A stretch of DNA of 64,000 nucleotides from Geodermatophilus poikilotrophus (GCF_900111455.1 NZ_FOIE01000004.1:372001-436000); one strand, 5' to 3'; shown: positions 1 to 11,328, counted from the stretch's first letter. Translations and numbers: made by a program. The notes: generated by a model not told the origin, from the letters alone.

Positions 1-827
1 TGGCGGCGGTCGGCTACCTGCCCGACGCCCGGATCTCCACCACGGTGTTCCTCGCCGACCGGCTGGGCAAGCCGCTGCTGGTCGAGGGACCGGCGGGCAC
101 GGGCAAGACCGAGCTGGCCAAGGCGCTGGCGGCGGCCACCGGCTCGGAGCTGATCCGGCTGCAGTGCTACGAGGGCCTCGACGAGGCGCGGGCGCTGTAC
201 GAGTGGAACTACAAGAAGCAGCTGCTGCGCATCCAGGCGGCGCAGGGCACCGACGGCGCCGACTGGGGCATCGTCCACGACGACATCTTCGGCGAGGAGT
301 TCCTGCTCTCCCGGCCGCTGCTGACCGCGATCCGGCGCAGCGAGCCGACCGTGCTGCTGATCGACGAGACGGACAAGGCCGACGTCGAGGTCGAGGGTCT
401 ACTGCTGGAGGTCCTGTCCGACTTCCAGGTGACGATCCCCGAGCTGGGCACGGTCACCGCGGTGCGCCGGCCGATGGTGGTGCTGACCTCCAACGCCACC
501 CGCGAGCTGTCCGAGGCGCTGAAGCGGCGCTGCCTGTACCTGGCGCTGGACTACCCGTCGGCCGAGCGGGAGCGCGAGATCGTGCTCTCCCGCGTGCCCG
601 ACCTCGCGCCCGGCCTGGCCGAGCAGCTGGTGCGCACCGTGCGGGCGCTGCGCGCGCTGGAGCTGAAGAAGTCGCCGTCGATCTCCGAGACCCTCGACTG
701 GGCGCAGACGCTGCTCGAGCTGGGCCTGGACACCCTCGACGAGGACGCCGTGCGCTCGACCCTGGGAGTGGTGCTCAAGCACGCCAGCGACCAGGACCGG
801 GCCGCGGCCGAGCTGCGGCTGAACTGA
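1..827 (+). CDS. MoxR-family AAA+ ATPase (5' end cut by window edge)
   Basis: MoxR-type AAA+ ATPase, thought to act as a chaperone that remodels or activates client complexes together with a VWA-domain partner. The reading frame is open to base 3, so the gene starts outside the window; the GTG at 45 is internal. Walker A is GPAGTGKT, Walker B is LLIDETDKAD, and sensor-1 lies in VVLTSNATREL. The stop TGA (825-827) overlaps the ATG of the next gene by one base, so the two are translationally coupled. The MoxR/VWA pairing is typical of the family; the client is unknown. Confidence 0.9.
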   Translation, partial: AAVGYLPDARISTTVFLADRLGKPLLVEGPAGTGKTELAKALAAATGSELIRLQCYEGLDEARALYEWNYKKQLLRIQAAQGTDGADWGIVHDDIFGEEFLLSRPLLTAIRRSEPTVLLIDETDKADVEVEGLLLEVLSDFQVTIPELGTVTAVRRPMVVLTSNATRELSEALKRRCLYLALDYPSAEREREIVLSRVPDLAPGLAEQLVRTVRALRALELKKSPSISETLDWAQTLLELGLDTLDEDAVRSTLGVVLKHASDQDRAAAELRLN

Positions 828-2251
828 TGGCGGCTCCGGCTGCCAGGTCCGGCGGGCTCGCCGAGCACCTCGACGGCTTCGTCCGCGCGGTGCGGGACGC
901 CGGCATCCCGGTCGGCATCAGCCAGGCCGTCGACGCCGCCGAGATCCTCACCGTGGTCGACCTGCTCGACCGCGAGCAGCTGCGGCACGGGCTGGCGGCG
1001 GTGCTGCTCCAGCGGGCGGCGCAGCGGCCGGCCTACGACGTGCTGTTCGACCTGTGGTGGCCGCTGTCCGACCGGCCGGCGCTCGCCTCGGCCGGTGACC
1101 CGGACGACGGCGAGCCGGGGGAGCCCGGCGAGCCGACCCTCGACCTGCCGGACGGCACCGACCTGGCGCAGCTCATGCGCGAGGAGCTGCGCCGGCTGCT
1201 GCTCGACGGCGACGAGGAGGCGCTGCGCCGCTTCGCGCGCGAGGCGGTCGACCTGCTGGGCCGGACGGCGCCGTCGCCGTCGGGCCAGTCCTTCTTCAGC
1301 TACCGGGTGATGCGGGCGCTCTCGCCGGACACCCTGGTCGCCCAGCTGCTGGCCGGCCTGCTCGGGGATGCCGGGCGCGGCGGGCTGGCCGAGCAGGTGG
1401 CCCGGCAGACGGTGCGCGAGCGGCTGGCCGCCTTCCGGGCCGCGGTGGAGGCCGAGGTCCGGCGGCGGACGGCGGCCGAGCGCGGCCGGGACAGGGTCGC
1501 GAAGAACGCCGTCCGCCCGCTGGCCGACCAGGTCGACTTCCTGCGCGCCCAGGCCGCCGACCTCGCCGAACTGCGCCGGACCGTGGCCCCGCTGGCCCGG
1601 CGGCTGGCCGTCCGGCTCTCGGCGCGGCGGAGGCTGGGCCGGGAGGGCCGGCTGGACTTCCGCAGGACCGTCCGGGCGTCGCTGGGCACCGGCGGCGTGC
1701 CGGTGGTGACCCACCACCGGCCGCGCAAGGTGCACAAGCCGGAGCTGGTGGTGCTCTGCGACGTCAGCGGCTCGGTGGCCGGGTTCAGCCACTTCACGCT
1801 GATGCTGACCCAGGCGCTGCGCGAGCACTTCTCCGGCGTGCGGGCCTTCGCCTTCGTGGACTCCACCGACGAGGTGACCCGCTTCTTCCGTCCCGGCGCC
1901 GACGTCGCCGACGCGGTCGCCCGGATCGGCCGGGAAGCCGACGTCGTCGGGTTCGACGGGCACAGCGACTACGGGACGGCGTTCGAGGTCTTCGCCGACC
2001 GCTGGGCCTCGGCGGTGGGGCCGAAGACGTCGCTGCTCGTGCTCGGCGACGGGCGCACCAACTACCGCCCGCCGGGGCTGCCGGTGCTGGCCGACCTCGT
2101 CCGCCGCTCCCGCACGGCGCACTGGCTCAACCCCGAGCCCCGCCGGCTGTGGGGCAGCGGGGACTCCGCCGCCGACCGCTACGGCGAGGTCGTCGACATG
2201 GTGGAGTGCCGCAACGCCGCCCAGCTCGCGGACTTCATCACCACGCTCTGA
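827..2251 (+). CDS. VWA domain-containing CoxE-like protein
   Basis: 474-residue protein with an N-terminal helical region rich in Arg/Ala/Leu and a C-terminal von Willebrand A domain. The metal-binding MIDAS motif is DVSGS (about residue 310), and a second Asp-rich stretch, GFDGHSDYGTA, follows. CoxE/VWA proteins work with MoxR ATPases in assembling or activating metalloenzymes such as CO dehydrogenase, but no such enzyme is encoded here. The start ATG overlaps the MoxR stop as TGATG. An acidic low-complexity linker rich in Gly, Glu and Pro lies near residues 88-102. Function beyond the MoxR partnership is inferred. Confidence 0.88.
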   Translation: MAAPAARSGGLAEHLDGFVRAVRDAGIPVGISQAVDAAEILTVVDLLDREQLRHGLAAVLLQRAAQRPAYDVLFDLWWPLSDRPALASAGDPDDGEPGEPGEPTLDLPDGTDLAQLMREELRRLLLDGDEEALRRFAREAVDLLGRTAPSPSGQSFFSYRVMRALSPDTLVAQLLAGLLGDAGRGGLAEQVARQTVRERLAAFRAAVEAEVRRRTAAERGRDRVAKNAVRPLADQVDFLRAQAADLAELRRTVAPLARRLAVRLSARRRLGREGRLDFRRTVRASLGTGGVPVVTHHRPRKVHKPELVVLCDVSGSVAGFSHFTLMLTQALREHFSGVRAFAFVDSTDEVTRFFRPGADVADAVARIGREADVVGFDGHSDYGTAFEVFADRWASAVGPKTSLLVLGDGRTNYRPPGLPVLADLVRRSRTAHWLNPEPRRLWGSGDSAADRYGEVVDMVECRNAAQLADFITTL

Positions 2252-2312
2252 AGGAGGACCCTCCTGCTCCCCACCACTCGCAGGCTCGCGGCGGGCTCCT
2301 GCAGGAGGGCCA
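2251..2312. repeat. Dispersed intergenic hairpin repeat, copy A (likely terminator)
   Basis: Starts at the stop of the VWA gene. Outer stem CCCTCCTGC (2259-2267) pairs perfectly with GCAGGAGGG (2301-2309). The interior carries the shared core CACTCGCAGGCTCGCGG. Related copies lie near 32170, 41337, 46609, 55276, 58238 and 62045, always between genes and usually right after a stop codon, which suggests a repeat family doubling as terminators. Confidence 0.75.
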
Positions 2313-2333
2313 CGGGGCTCGGCGAGCTCCGGA

Positions 2334-2339
2334 TAGTCT
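2334..2339 (+). promoter_or_regulatory. -10 box of nadD (leaderless promoter)
   Basis: TAGTCT ends 6 bases before the GTG start of nadD and there is no Shine-Dalgarno site, so transcription probably begins at the start codon itself. No clear -35 box is visible. Confidence 0.5.
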
Positions 2340-2345
2340 CGTTCG

Positions 2346-3086
2346 GTGGCAGGTCGGCGGGTCGGGGTGATGGGCGGGACGTTCGACCCCGTCCACCACG
2401 GGCACCTCGTGGCCGCGAGCGAGGTGGCGGTCCTGTTCGGCCTGGACGAGGTGGTCTTCGTGCCCACCGGCCAGCCGTGGCAGAAGAGCGACCGCGAGGT
2501 GGCACCGGCGGAGGACCGCTACCTCATGACCGTCATCGCCACCGCCTCCAACCCGCGGTTCTCCGTGAGCCGAGTGGACGTCGACCGTGGCGGCCCCACG
2601 TACACGATCGACACGCTCAGCGACCTGCAGCGGCAGCGGCCCGACGACCAGCTGTTCTTCATCACCGGCGCGGACGCGCTCTCGCAGATCCTCAGCTGGA
2701 GGGACAGCGACGCCTGCTTCGCCCTGGCGCACTTCATCGGCGTCACCCGCCCCGGCTTCGACCTGGGGGCCTCCCACCTGCCGGAGGGGACGGTGAGCCT
2801 GGTCGAGGTGCCGGCGCTGGCGATCAGCTCCAGCGACTGCCGCGCCCGCGTGGGCCGGGGGATGCCGGTCTGGTACCTCGTGCCCGACGGCGTCGTGCAG
2901 TACATCGAGAAGCGCGGGCTGTACCGCACGCCCGACGCGGCCCGCAGCCCCGCCCGCGAGGGTGGAACCGGTGCCGGGCCCTCCGGGGACCGCCCGACCT
3001 GCGACCGCCCGCCGGCGACGACTCCCCGGACCGAGGGCCCGCCTCCCGAACCACCGACCACCGAGCTCCAGGAGGTACCCCGATGA
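2346..3086 (+). CDS. nadD: nicotinate-nucleotide adenylyltransferase NadD
   Basis: Transfers AMP from ATP to nicotinate mononucleotide to give deamido-NAD in NAD synthesis. The nucleotidyltransferase signature [11 protein letters not shown] is at residues 9-19 and the C-terminal ISSSDCR (ISSTxxR type) near residue 159. The GTG start follows a -10 box at leaderless spacing. The catalytic fold ends near residue 195; the last ~50 residues are a Pro/Thr/Gly-rich tail with no recognisable domain, longer than in most NadD. The stop overlaps the rsfS start as ATGA. The nadD-rsfS order is widely conserved. Confidence 0.95.
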   Translation: MAGRRVGVMGGTFDPVHHGHLVAASEVAVLFGLDEVVFVPTGQPWQKSDREVAPAEDRYLMTVIATASNPRFSVSRVDVDRGGPTYTIDTLSDLQRQRPDDQLFFITGADALSQILSWRDSDACFALAHFIGVTRPGFDLGASHLPEGTVSLVEVPALAISSSDCRARVGRGMPVWYLVPDGVVQYIEKRGLYRTPDAARSPAREGGTGAGPSGDRPTCDRPPATTPRTEGPPPEPPTTELQEVPR

Positions 3087-3658
3087 CCGCCTCGACCGAG
3101 GCGCGGGAGACCGCACTGCTGGCCGCCCAGGCCGCCGCGGACAAGCTGGCGACCAACGTCGCGATCGTCGACGTCAGCGAGCGGCTGGCCATCACCGACG
3201 CCTTCGTGCTCGCCTCGGCGCCCAACGAGCGCCAGGTGCAGGCCATCGTCGACGAGGTCGAAGAGCGCCTCCGCCGGCACGGCGTCAAGCCGGTGCGCCG
3301 GGAGGGCGTGGCCGAGGCGCGCTGGGTGCTGCTCGACTTCGTCGACGTCGTCGTCCACGTGCAGCACGCCGAGGAGCGCGCGTACTACGCGCTGGAGCGG
3401 CTGTGGAAGGACTGCCCGACGATCCCCTTCGTCGACAGCGCGGCACCGTCCGACGGCACGCAGCCCGAGGGGGGCCGGTCCGACGGGACGGCTCCCGCGA
3501 GCACCGCGACGCTGTCGGCCGACGACGTCGACCCGGCCAGCGCCGACCCGACGCCCCTGCGGCCCGAGCCCGCGGACGACGCCCCGGTGGGCGAGACCTC
3601 GGCGGACGGCGGACCGCCGGAGGAGGACCCGGCCGCCCCGGAGGCGACGGGCAGGTGA
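3083..3658 (+). CDS. rsfS: ribosome silencing factor RsfS
   Basis: RsfS binds ribosomal protein L14 and blocks joining of 30S and 50S subunits when nutrients fall. The conserved core (residues 1-120) includes [17 protein letters not shown] and the [13 protein letters not shown] strand. ATG at 3083 has a strong AGGAGGT site 6-7 bases upstream and overlaps the nadD stop. At 191 residues it is about 70 longer than usual; the extra C-terminal part is acidic, rich in Asp/Ala/Pro/Ser and looks disordered. Its stop overlaps the following phosphatase start. Confidence 0.95.
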   Translation: MTASTEARETALLAAQAAADKLATNVAIVDVSERLAITDAFVLASAPNERQVQAIVDEVEERLRRHGVKPVRREGVAEARWVLLDFVDVVVHVQHAEERAYYALERLWKDCPTIPFVDSAAPSDGTQPEGGRSDGTAPASTATLSADDVDPASADPTPLRPEPADDAPVGETSADGGPPEEDPAAPEATGR

Positions 3659-4386
3659 GCGACGTCCCGGCACTGCCGATCCCGCGGCTGGTCCTCTGGC
3701 GGCACGGGCGCACCGAGTGGAACGCCGCGGGGCGCTTCCAGGGCCAGCTGGACCCGCCGCTGGACGAAGTGGGCCGCCGCCAGGCGCGGCGGGCCGCCCC
3801 GCACCTGGCCGCGCCGCTGCCCGAGGGCACCCTCGTCGTCTCCAGCGACCTCGGGCGGGCCGCCGAGACCGCCGTCGCGCTCACCGACGTGCTCGCTGTG
3901 CCGCTGCGGCTGGACCCCCGCCTGCGCGAGGTCCACATGGGCTCGTGGGAGGGGCTCACCCGGCAGGAGGTCGCCGAGCGCCATCCCGAGCAGTACGCCG
4001 ACTGGCTGGCCGGCCGGCCCATCACCGGGCGCGGTGGGGAGGACTCCGCCGACGTGCCCGCGCGCGCGCTGGCCGCGCTGCGCGACCTCCCCGAGGCGCC
4101 GGCGGCCGTGGTCGTGACCCACGGCGGGACCTCCGCACGCCTGATCGAGGCCCTGCTCGGACTGGGCCCCGAGCACCGCCGCGTCTTCGGCCCGCTGGCG
4201 AACTGCGCGTGGAGCGAGCTGGTCGAGCAGAGCGGCCGGTGGCGGCTGCTGCGGCACAACACCTCCGCACCCGAGCTGCCCGACGGCCCGGTCCCCCCGC
4301 CACAGCCGGGCACGGGTCGCCCGGACGCCGGCGCCAGCCCCGAGGAGGGCGCACCGGGCCCCACGCAGGACGCCGACGCACTGTGA
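3655..4386 (+). CDS. histidine phosphatase family protein (phosphoglycerate mutase-like)
   Basis: Member of the histidine phosphatase superfamily, which forms a phosphohistidine on the RHG motif. RHGRTEWN carries the catalytic His near residue 16, REVHMGSWEG the acidic residue, and VVTHGGT the second His. The GTG start overlaps the rsfS stop by four bases. The same three-gene order in mycobacteria suggests a glucosyl-3-phosphoglycerate phosphatase-like role, but substrate cannot be read from sequence. The last ~35 residues are a Pro/Gly/Glu-rich tail, like those of its two upstream neighbours. Confidence 0.85.
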   Translation: MSDVPALPIPRLVLWRHGRTEWNAAGRFQGQLDPPLDEVGRRQARRAAPHLAAPLPEGTLVVSSDLGRAAETAVALTDVLAVPLRLDPRLREVHMGSWEGLTRQEVAERHPEQYADWLAGRPITGRGGEDSADVPARALAALRDLPEAPAAVVVTHGGTSARLIEALLGLGPEHRRVFGPLANCAWSELVEQSGRWRLLRHNTSAPELPDGPVPPPQPGTGRPDAGASPEEGAPGPTQDADAL

Positions 4387-4424
4387 TCCCCGCCGTGGCC
4401 GCTCGGCCACGGGAGGGCGCGGGT

Positions 4425-4430
4425 TAGCCT
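4425..4430 (+). promoter_or_regulatory. -10 box of degV gene (leaderless)
   Basis: TAGCCT lies 6 bases before the ATG at 4437 and no ribosome binding site is present, matching a leaderless transcript. Confidence 0.5.
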
Positions 4431-4436
4431 CGCCGG

Positions 4437-5327
4437 ATGCCCGTCGCCGTGGTCACCGACTCCTCGGCGTACCTGCCCGCCCGCCTGCTGGAGCAGTACG
4501 GGGTCGAGGTCGTCCCGCTCTACGTTGTCCTGGCCGGGCACTCCGGCCGCGAGGGAGACGACATCGGACCGGCGGACGTCGCCCGGGCGCTCGGCACCCG
4601 CGGGCAGCGGGTCTCGACCTCCCGGCCGACCCCCGGCGACTTCGTCGCCGCCTACCGCCGGCGGCTGGACGCCGGGGCCGACCGCATCGTCTCGGTGCAC
4701 CTGTCCGCGGAGCTGTCCGGCACGGTGGACGCCGCCCGCCTGGCCGCCGCCCAGGTCGGCGAGCACATCGTGACGGTCGTCGACTCGCGCTCCGCGGCGA
4801 TGGGCAACGGGTTCGCCGTGCTCGCCGCGGCGCGGGCGGCAGCGCGCGGGGAGAGCACGACGACCGTGGCCGCGGCCGCCCGGGACACCGCTGCCGCCAC
4901 CCGGACGCTGTTCGTCGTGGACACCCTCGAGCACCTGCGCCGGGGCGGCCGCATCGGGCACGCCGCCTCGATGATCGGCACCGCACTGTCGGTCAAGCCG
5001 GTCCTGCACGTCGCCGACGGCCGGGTGGTGCCGCTGGAGAAGGTGCGCACGACGGCCCGGGCCCTCGTCCGCCTGGTCCAGCGCGGGGTGGAGGCCGCGG
5101 CCGGGCAGCCGGTCATGGTGGCCGTGCACCACCTGGCCGCACCGGAGCGGGCCGAACGGCTGGCCGCCGACCTCCAGGAGCGGGTGCCGGGTCTGCGGGA
5201 GCTCTACGTCAGCGAGCTCGGTGCGGCGATCGGCGCCCACGTCGGCCCGGGCGCCGTGGGTCTCGTCGTGGCCCCCGCCGCGACGGCGCCTGCGCAGGAC
5301 CGCCCGCAGCAGGCGGAGGACCGGTAG
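4437..5327 (+). CDS. DegV family fatty acid-binding protein
   Basis: 296 residues, the usual DegV length. Starts with VAVVTDSSAYLP, the conserved N-terminal strand and Ser cluster, followed by STSRPTPGDF and VDTLEHLRRGGRIG, the family motifs around the lipid pocket. DegV/FakB proteins bind a fatty acid and, with FakA, present it for phosphorylation; no fakA is in this window, so the role here is inferred only from family. Transcribed alone. It ends with TAG, one of only six genes here that do so. Confidence 0.9.
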   Translation: MPVAVVTDSSAYLPARLLEQYGVEVVPLYVVLAGHSGREGDDIGPADVARALGTRGQRVSTSRPTPGDFVAAYRRRLDAGADRIVSVHLSAELSGTVDAARLAAAQVGEHIVTVVDSRSAAMGNGFAVLAAARAAARGESTTTVAAAARDTAAATRTLFVVDTLEHLRRGGRIGHAASMIGTALSVKPVLHVADGRVVPLEKVRTTARALVRLVQRGVEAAAGQPVMVAVHHLAAPERAERLAADLQERVPGLRELYVSELGAAIGAHVGPGAVGLVVAPAATAPAQDRPQQAEDR

Positions 5328-5395
5328 CGCCTCTCGGTCCAGCCCCCGGCAGCCATGGGCGGTGAGGGACTGCGTCCGGTGGAGGAGATGCCTCA

Positions 5396-5433
5396 CCGTC
5401 CGCCGTCGGTCCGCAGCCCCCGACGGCGGACGG
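5396..5433 (+). terminator. Hairpin downstream of degV gene
   Basis: A 14-bp perfect stem (5396-5409 with 5420-5433) closes a 10-base loop about 70 bases after the degV stop. No T-run follows, as is common for actinobacterial terminators. Confidence 0.5.
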
Positions 5434-5511
5434 TCGGTCGTGGCCGGAGGCCACCCGGCGTCGGCTGCCCGTGTGTTGCACGCAGCTCCCGGCCCGGGGA
5501 GCCTCTCCGGC

Positions 5512-5712
5512 GTGGCTGTCCGATGGTTCACCGACGCCGACCGGCAGGACATGCGCAACGCGGCCGAGGAGCGCCGGGTCCTCGATGAGCTGGTGCGCAC
5601 GTACGCGCCGCTACGGGTCATGACGGCCGAGGAGCGGGCCGAGGCGATCGCGCAGAGCACGCTGTGGGAGCGCCTCAGCGGCCTGCGGATCGACCCGAAC
5701 CGGCGCAGCTAG
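5512..5712 (+). CDS. Small hypothetical protein
   Basis: A 66-residue charged, helical protein (VAVRWFTDADRQDMRNAAEE at its start, counting GTG as Val), rich in Arg, Glu and Ala with no membrane segment. The GTG at 5512 is the best start because the frame upstream reads Arg-rich non-protein-like sequence. A GGGGAG stretch 9-14 bases before it could bind the ribosome. No family recognised. It sits alone between the degV terminator and an oppositely oriented gene and ends in TAG. Confidence 0.5.
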   Translation: MAVRWFTDADRQDMRNAAEERRVLDELVRTYAPLRVMTAEERAEAIAQSTLWERLSGLRIDPNRRS

Positions 5713-5833
5713 TACCGCCGACCGGCAACACCTGCGCCCCGAAGGCGACGCATGCAGGCTCCAAGCGGCCCCTGAGTGGGTTCGCCGGGACGGGCTCAGC
5801 AGCTCGGTCAGCTGGGGTCAGCCATCGCCATAA

Positions 5834-6643
5834 CTAGGCGAAGAAGAAATAGCATTCAGACGTCGGGTACTTGATGAAGCGATGGACGTTGGGCTGCTCC
5901 GGGTCCGCAAACTCGTCCACCGCCTCCTGCGAGATGTCGATGCAGAAGTCTCGAACCATGTCAGGCTTGTTCTGCCATTCCACCAGGAGGGTCACCTGCA
6001 ACTTCCCCACCGTCAGTGCCGGAATGGGTTCGGTCGGGAGGAACCAGGCCATCGGTGTGACCGGCTCGGACCCGAACACCAGGATCGGCACAGGGTCCGA
6101 GACTCGCGTGATGAAGGCCGTCGAGAACTCGGCCTCGGGTTGGGTCAGGTCGACGACCTCGTGCCACGGGAGATGTGGCATGTCCTCGCCGCCTTCCTGG
6201 GGTTCGACCAGTACGGTCATGTCCAGGAGGACGGCGGGGCGTTCCGTTCGCTTCGTCGCGGTGAATGTTGGTTGTAGATACACATCCTGGACGCCGTCGC
6301 CGCCGGGAGCCGATATCCGCAGCACCTTCGGCATGGTCAGGTGCACATCGGCTTCGCTGTTCAACTGTGCGTAGTTCGCCACCGACAGGACGAGGGCCGC
6401 CACCGCCGTCGACGCCGAGATCCAGTTCGTGGCGACTTCCCACCTCCTGCGCCGACCGGTCGAAGCGCCTGTGGGCCGGTCCGTCGCACCCTCGTCTGGT
6501 TCCGTGCGACTTGCTCCGTCGACGTAGAGCCTCCACCCCTCAGGCGCTGGTCCCCAGCTCGGGTCCGGGATCCAGCCATGTGGCGGCAGCCAACCCTCGG
6601 GCGGTGTCGGCCAGTTCGGGGGCGGGTTGAAGACCCTGCTCAT
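5834..6643 (-). CDS. Hypothetical membrane-anchored protein with Trp/Pro-rich N-terminus
   Basis: 269 residues. The N-terminus (FNPPPNWPTPPEGW and then PDPSWGPAPEGW) is the Pro-Trp-rich motif found at the start of many actinobacterial membrane-anchored hypotheticals. One transmembrane helix (about residues 75-95) follows an Arg cluster; the rest is a likely extracytoplasmic beta-rich domain of unknown function. ATG at 6643 is chosen because GGAGG lies 5 bases upstream and the motif begins there. Composition is visibly less GC-rich than its neighbours and it ends in TAG, hinting at recent acquisition. Function unknown. Confidence 0.75.
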   Translation of the reverse strand: MSRVFNPPPNWPTPPEGWLPPHGWIPDPSWGPAPEGWRLYVDGASRTEPDEGATDRPTGASTGRRRRWEVATNWISASTAVAALVLSVANYAQLNSEADVHLTMPKVLRISAPGGDGVQDVYLQPTFTATKRTERPAVLLDMTVLVEPQEGGEDMPHLPWHEVVDLTQPEAEFSTAFITRVSDPVPILVFGSEPVTPMAWFLPTEPIPALTVGKLQVTLLVEWQNKPDMVRDFCIDISQEAVDEFADPEQPNVHRFIKYPTSECYFFFA

Positions 6644-6792
6644 CCGGCCCTCCGCTGTGACGAACTGTCCGGGCGCGATCTCTCTGTCAACGGCTCTCGT
6701 GGTCCGATCCCGGAGCCACAGGGCTCCGATCGCCACGGAGGACGTGTCTTGAGGAGGCACGCTGCCGCACCGCTGATACACCGCGGGCCACC

Positions 6793-6868
6793 TGCCCCGG
6801 CCACCGTGCTGGGCCTGCTGGCCGGGCTGGCGATGCCGGGCGTACCACCGCTGGGCGACGTCTTCGCG
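6793..6868 (+). pseudogene. comEC-like gene fragment
   Basis: Read in frame the sequence gives PATVLGLLAGLAMPGVPP, matching PATVLGLLAALAHPVVPP inside the intact comEC at about 9083-9140. A 20-base block at its start (CCCCGGCCACCGTGCTGGG plus flank) is identical in both places. The frame reaches TAG at 6869. This is too short to function and looks like a remnant of a second, diverged comEC copy left when the neighbouring hypothetical gene arrived. Confidence 0.6.
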
Positions 6869-6983
6869 TAGTCGGCTGCTGTGGAACCCACCGCCGCTCG
6901 GCCGCTCGATGTCCTCGGTGTCCACAGCGGCGGGGGCTGTCCACAGTCCTGCGGCGGCCCGCCCGGCGGGGGTCGCGGCTCCC

Positions 6984-6989
6984 TAGCGT
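6984..6989 (+). promoter_or_regulatory. -10 box of comEA
   Basis: TAGCGT lies 7 bases before the GTG start of comEA, with no ribosome binding site: a likely leaderless promoter for comEA-comEC. Confidence 0.5.
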
Positions 6990-6996
6990 CGCGCCG

Positions 6997-7838
6997 GTGC
7001 GCCTCTCCTCCCGTCGCAGCGACGACGCCGACCTGATCCGGCAACGGCTGCGGGTCCTGCTGGACGAGCGCCGTCCACCGGGCTGGGTCCCCGACTACGA
7101 GGCGTTCGACGCCGACGACGAGGCGCCCGACGCCGGAGCGGAGGAGGTCGCCGCCGCGGCGGCCGACGACGGGCTGCCCGCCGGCATCGGGCGGCACCGT
7201 GTTGCCGGCAGTGCCGTCCGGGTGGCCCCCGGGCGCCGCGCCGCGTGGTCGCTGTGGGTCGTCGGGCTGCTCGCGGCGCTCCTGGTGGTCGCGAGCACGT
7301 GGTCCGGCCGCCCGCAGGTGGAGCCCGCGCCGGTCGAACCGGCCCCCGCCGCGTTCCCGGCCGCGGAGAGCACCGCCGCGACGCCGCCGGCGGGGGTCAC
7401 GGCGGACCCCGCGGCCACGGTCGTCGTCTCGGTCGTGGGGTCGGTGGCCCGGCCCGGGCTGGTCACGCTGCCCGAGGGGGCCCGGGTCGCCGACGCGGTG
7501 ACGGCCGCCGGCGGGCTGCTGCCCGACGCCGACTCCGCCTCGGTCAACCTCGCCGCCGTCGTCTCCGACGGCCAGCAGGTGGCGGTCGGGGTGCCCGGCG
7601 CGGCGGCGGCCGGCGGAACCGTCGGCGGAACGGACGCTCCGTCGGGTGCTGGCCGGGTGGACCTCAACGCGGCCACGGCTGCCGACCTCGACGCGCTGCC
7701 GGGGATCGGGCCGGTCCTCGCCCAGCGGATCGTGGAGCACCGCGAGCGCAGCGGGCCCTTCCGCAGCGTGGAGCAGCTCGACGACGTCCCCGGGATCGGC
7801 CCGACCACCTACGCCGAGCTCGCCGAGCTGGTGACCGT

Positions 7839-7842
<4 letters not shown>
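6997..7842 (+). CDS. comEA: ComEA-type DNA-binding competence protein
   Basis: Membrane-anchored receptor for incoming double-stranded DNA. Layout of 281 residues: acidic cytoplasmic N-terminus, one transmembrane helix (about 86-105), Pro/Ala-rich linker, SLBB domain (about 145-205, VVSVVGSVARPGLV), and a C-terminal helix-hairpin-helix pair (VDLNAATAADLDALPGIG and VPGIGPTTYAEL) that binds DNA. The stop overlaps the comEC start as GTGA, so both are made together. Whether the organism is naturally competent is not shown. Confidence 0.93.
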
Positions 7843-10293
<2,451 letters not shown>

Positions 10294-10305
10294 CACCATG
10301 CCGAG

Positions 10306-11298
10306 GTGTCCGCAGCACCCCCCGCACCGACCTCCCGCCTGCGCGCCGTGGTCGGCGAGGAGGAGCTGCTGCGCTCCCGCGCCGTGTCCGCCGTACGCGC
10401 CGCCGTGCTCGAGCGCCACCCCGACGCCGAGCTGCACGAGCTGCCGGCGCAGGGGCTGCCCGTCGGCCAGCTCGCCGACGTCCTCGCCCCCTCGCTGTTC
10501 GGCACACACCGGCTGGTCGTCGTCACCGGGGTGCACGAGGCCGCCGGCGCGCTCGCCGACGCGCTCGCCGGCTACGCCAAGGACCCAGACCCCGACCTGA
10601 CCCTCGTGGTCGTCCACTCCGGCGGAAAGCGCAACGAGGCGCTGGTCAAGGCCTTCACCGCCGCCGGGGCGGCCGTCGACGACTGCCCGAAGGTCAGCTC
10701 GGTGGGCGACCGGATCGCCTTCGTGCGCAACGAGGTCCGCTCGGCGGGTGGCCGGATCACCCCCGACGCGGCGTCGGCCCTGGTCGAGGCGATCGGGGCG
10801 GACCTGCGGCAGCTGTCCTCGGCGGCCACGCAGCTGGTCTCGGACTTCGGCGGCGCCGTCGACGCCGATGCCGTCGCCCGGTTCCACCGCGGGCAGGCCG
10901 AGGTCACCGGCTTCACCGTCGCCGAGCGGGTGCTCGTCGGCGACCGGCAGGGCTCGTTGGAGATGCTGCGCTGGGCGTTGCAGCGCGGCGTCGCGCACGT
11001 GCTCATCGCCGACGCGATCGCCGACGGGGTGCGGACCGCGGCCCGCATCTCCTCGGTCCGCAGCTCCAACCCCGGCGACCTGGCCCGCACGCTGAAGATG
11101 CCGCCGTGGAAGGTCAAGCGGGCGCAGTCGCAGGCGCGGGGCTGGAGCATCGAGGGGCTGCAGCAGGCCATCGGCGTGGCCGCCGAGCTCAACGCCGACG
11201 TCAAGGGCGCCGCGGCCAGCGCCGACTACGCACTCGAGAGCGCCATCCGCCGGATCGTCGCCATCCGGCGGGAGACCGGACGCGGCGTGCGCAGCTGA
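10306..11298 (+). CDS. holA: DNA polymerase III subunit delta HolA
   Basis: Delta subunit of the clamp loader, which opens the beta sliding clamp. 330 residues with the AAA-like fold but no functional Walker A, as expected for delta: EEELLRSRAVSAVR, LPAQGLPVGQLADVL, then the ISSVRSSNPGDLARTLKMPPWKVKRA region and helical collar domain. GTG at 10306 lies just after the corrected comEC end. The comEC-holA-rpsT neighbourhood is conserved in actinobacteria, supporting the call. Confidence 0.95.
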   Translation: MSAAPPAPTSRLRAVVGEEELLRSRAVSAVRAAVLERHPDAELHELPAQGLPVGQLADVLAPSLFGTHRLVVVTGVHEAAGALADALAGYAKDPDPDLTLVVVHSGGKRNEALVKAFTAAGAAVDDCPKVSSVGDRIAFVRNEVRSAGGRITPDAASALVEAIGADLRQLSSAATQLVSDFGGAVDADAVARFHRGQAEVTGFTVAERVLVGDRQGSLEMLRWALQRGVAHVLIADAIADGVRTAARISSVRSSNPGDLARTLKMPPWKVKRAQSQARGWSIEGLQQAIGVAAELNADVKGAAASADYALESAIRRIVAIRRETGRGVRS

Positions 11299-11328
11299 CC
11301 GCGGCGGACGCGGGCGACCCCCGGAACG

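Larger units (their letters stand above)
6644..6996. other. 353-base gene-free interval with comEC relic and comEA promoter
   Basis: No intact gene is seen on either strand. The interval holds the upstream region of the leftward hypothetical gene, a comEC-like fragment (6793-6868) and, at its right end, the comEA promoter. Confidence 0.6.
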
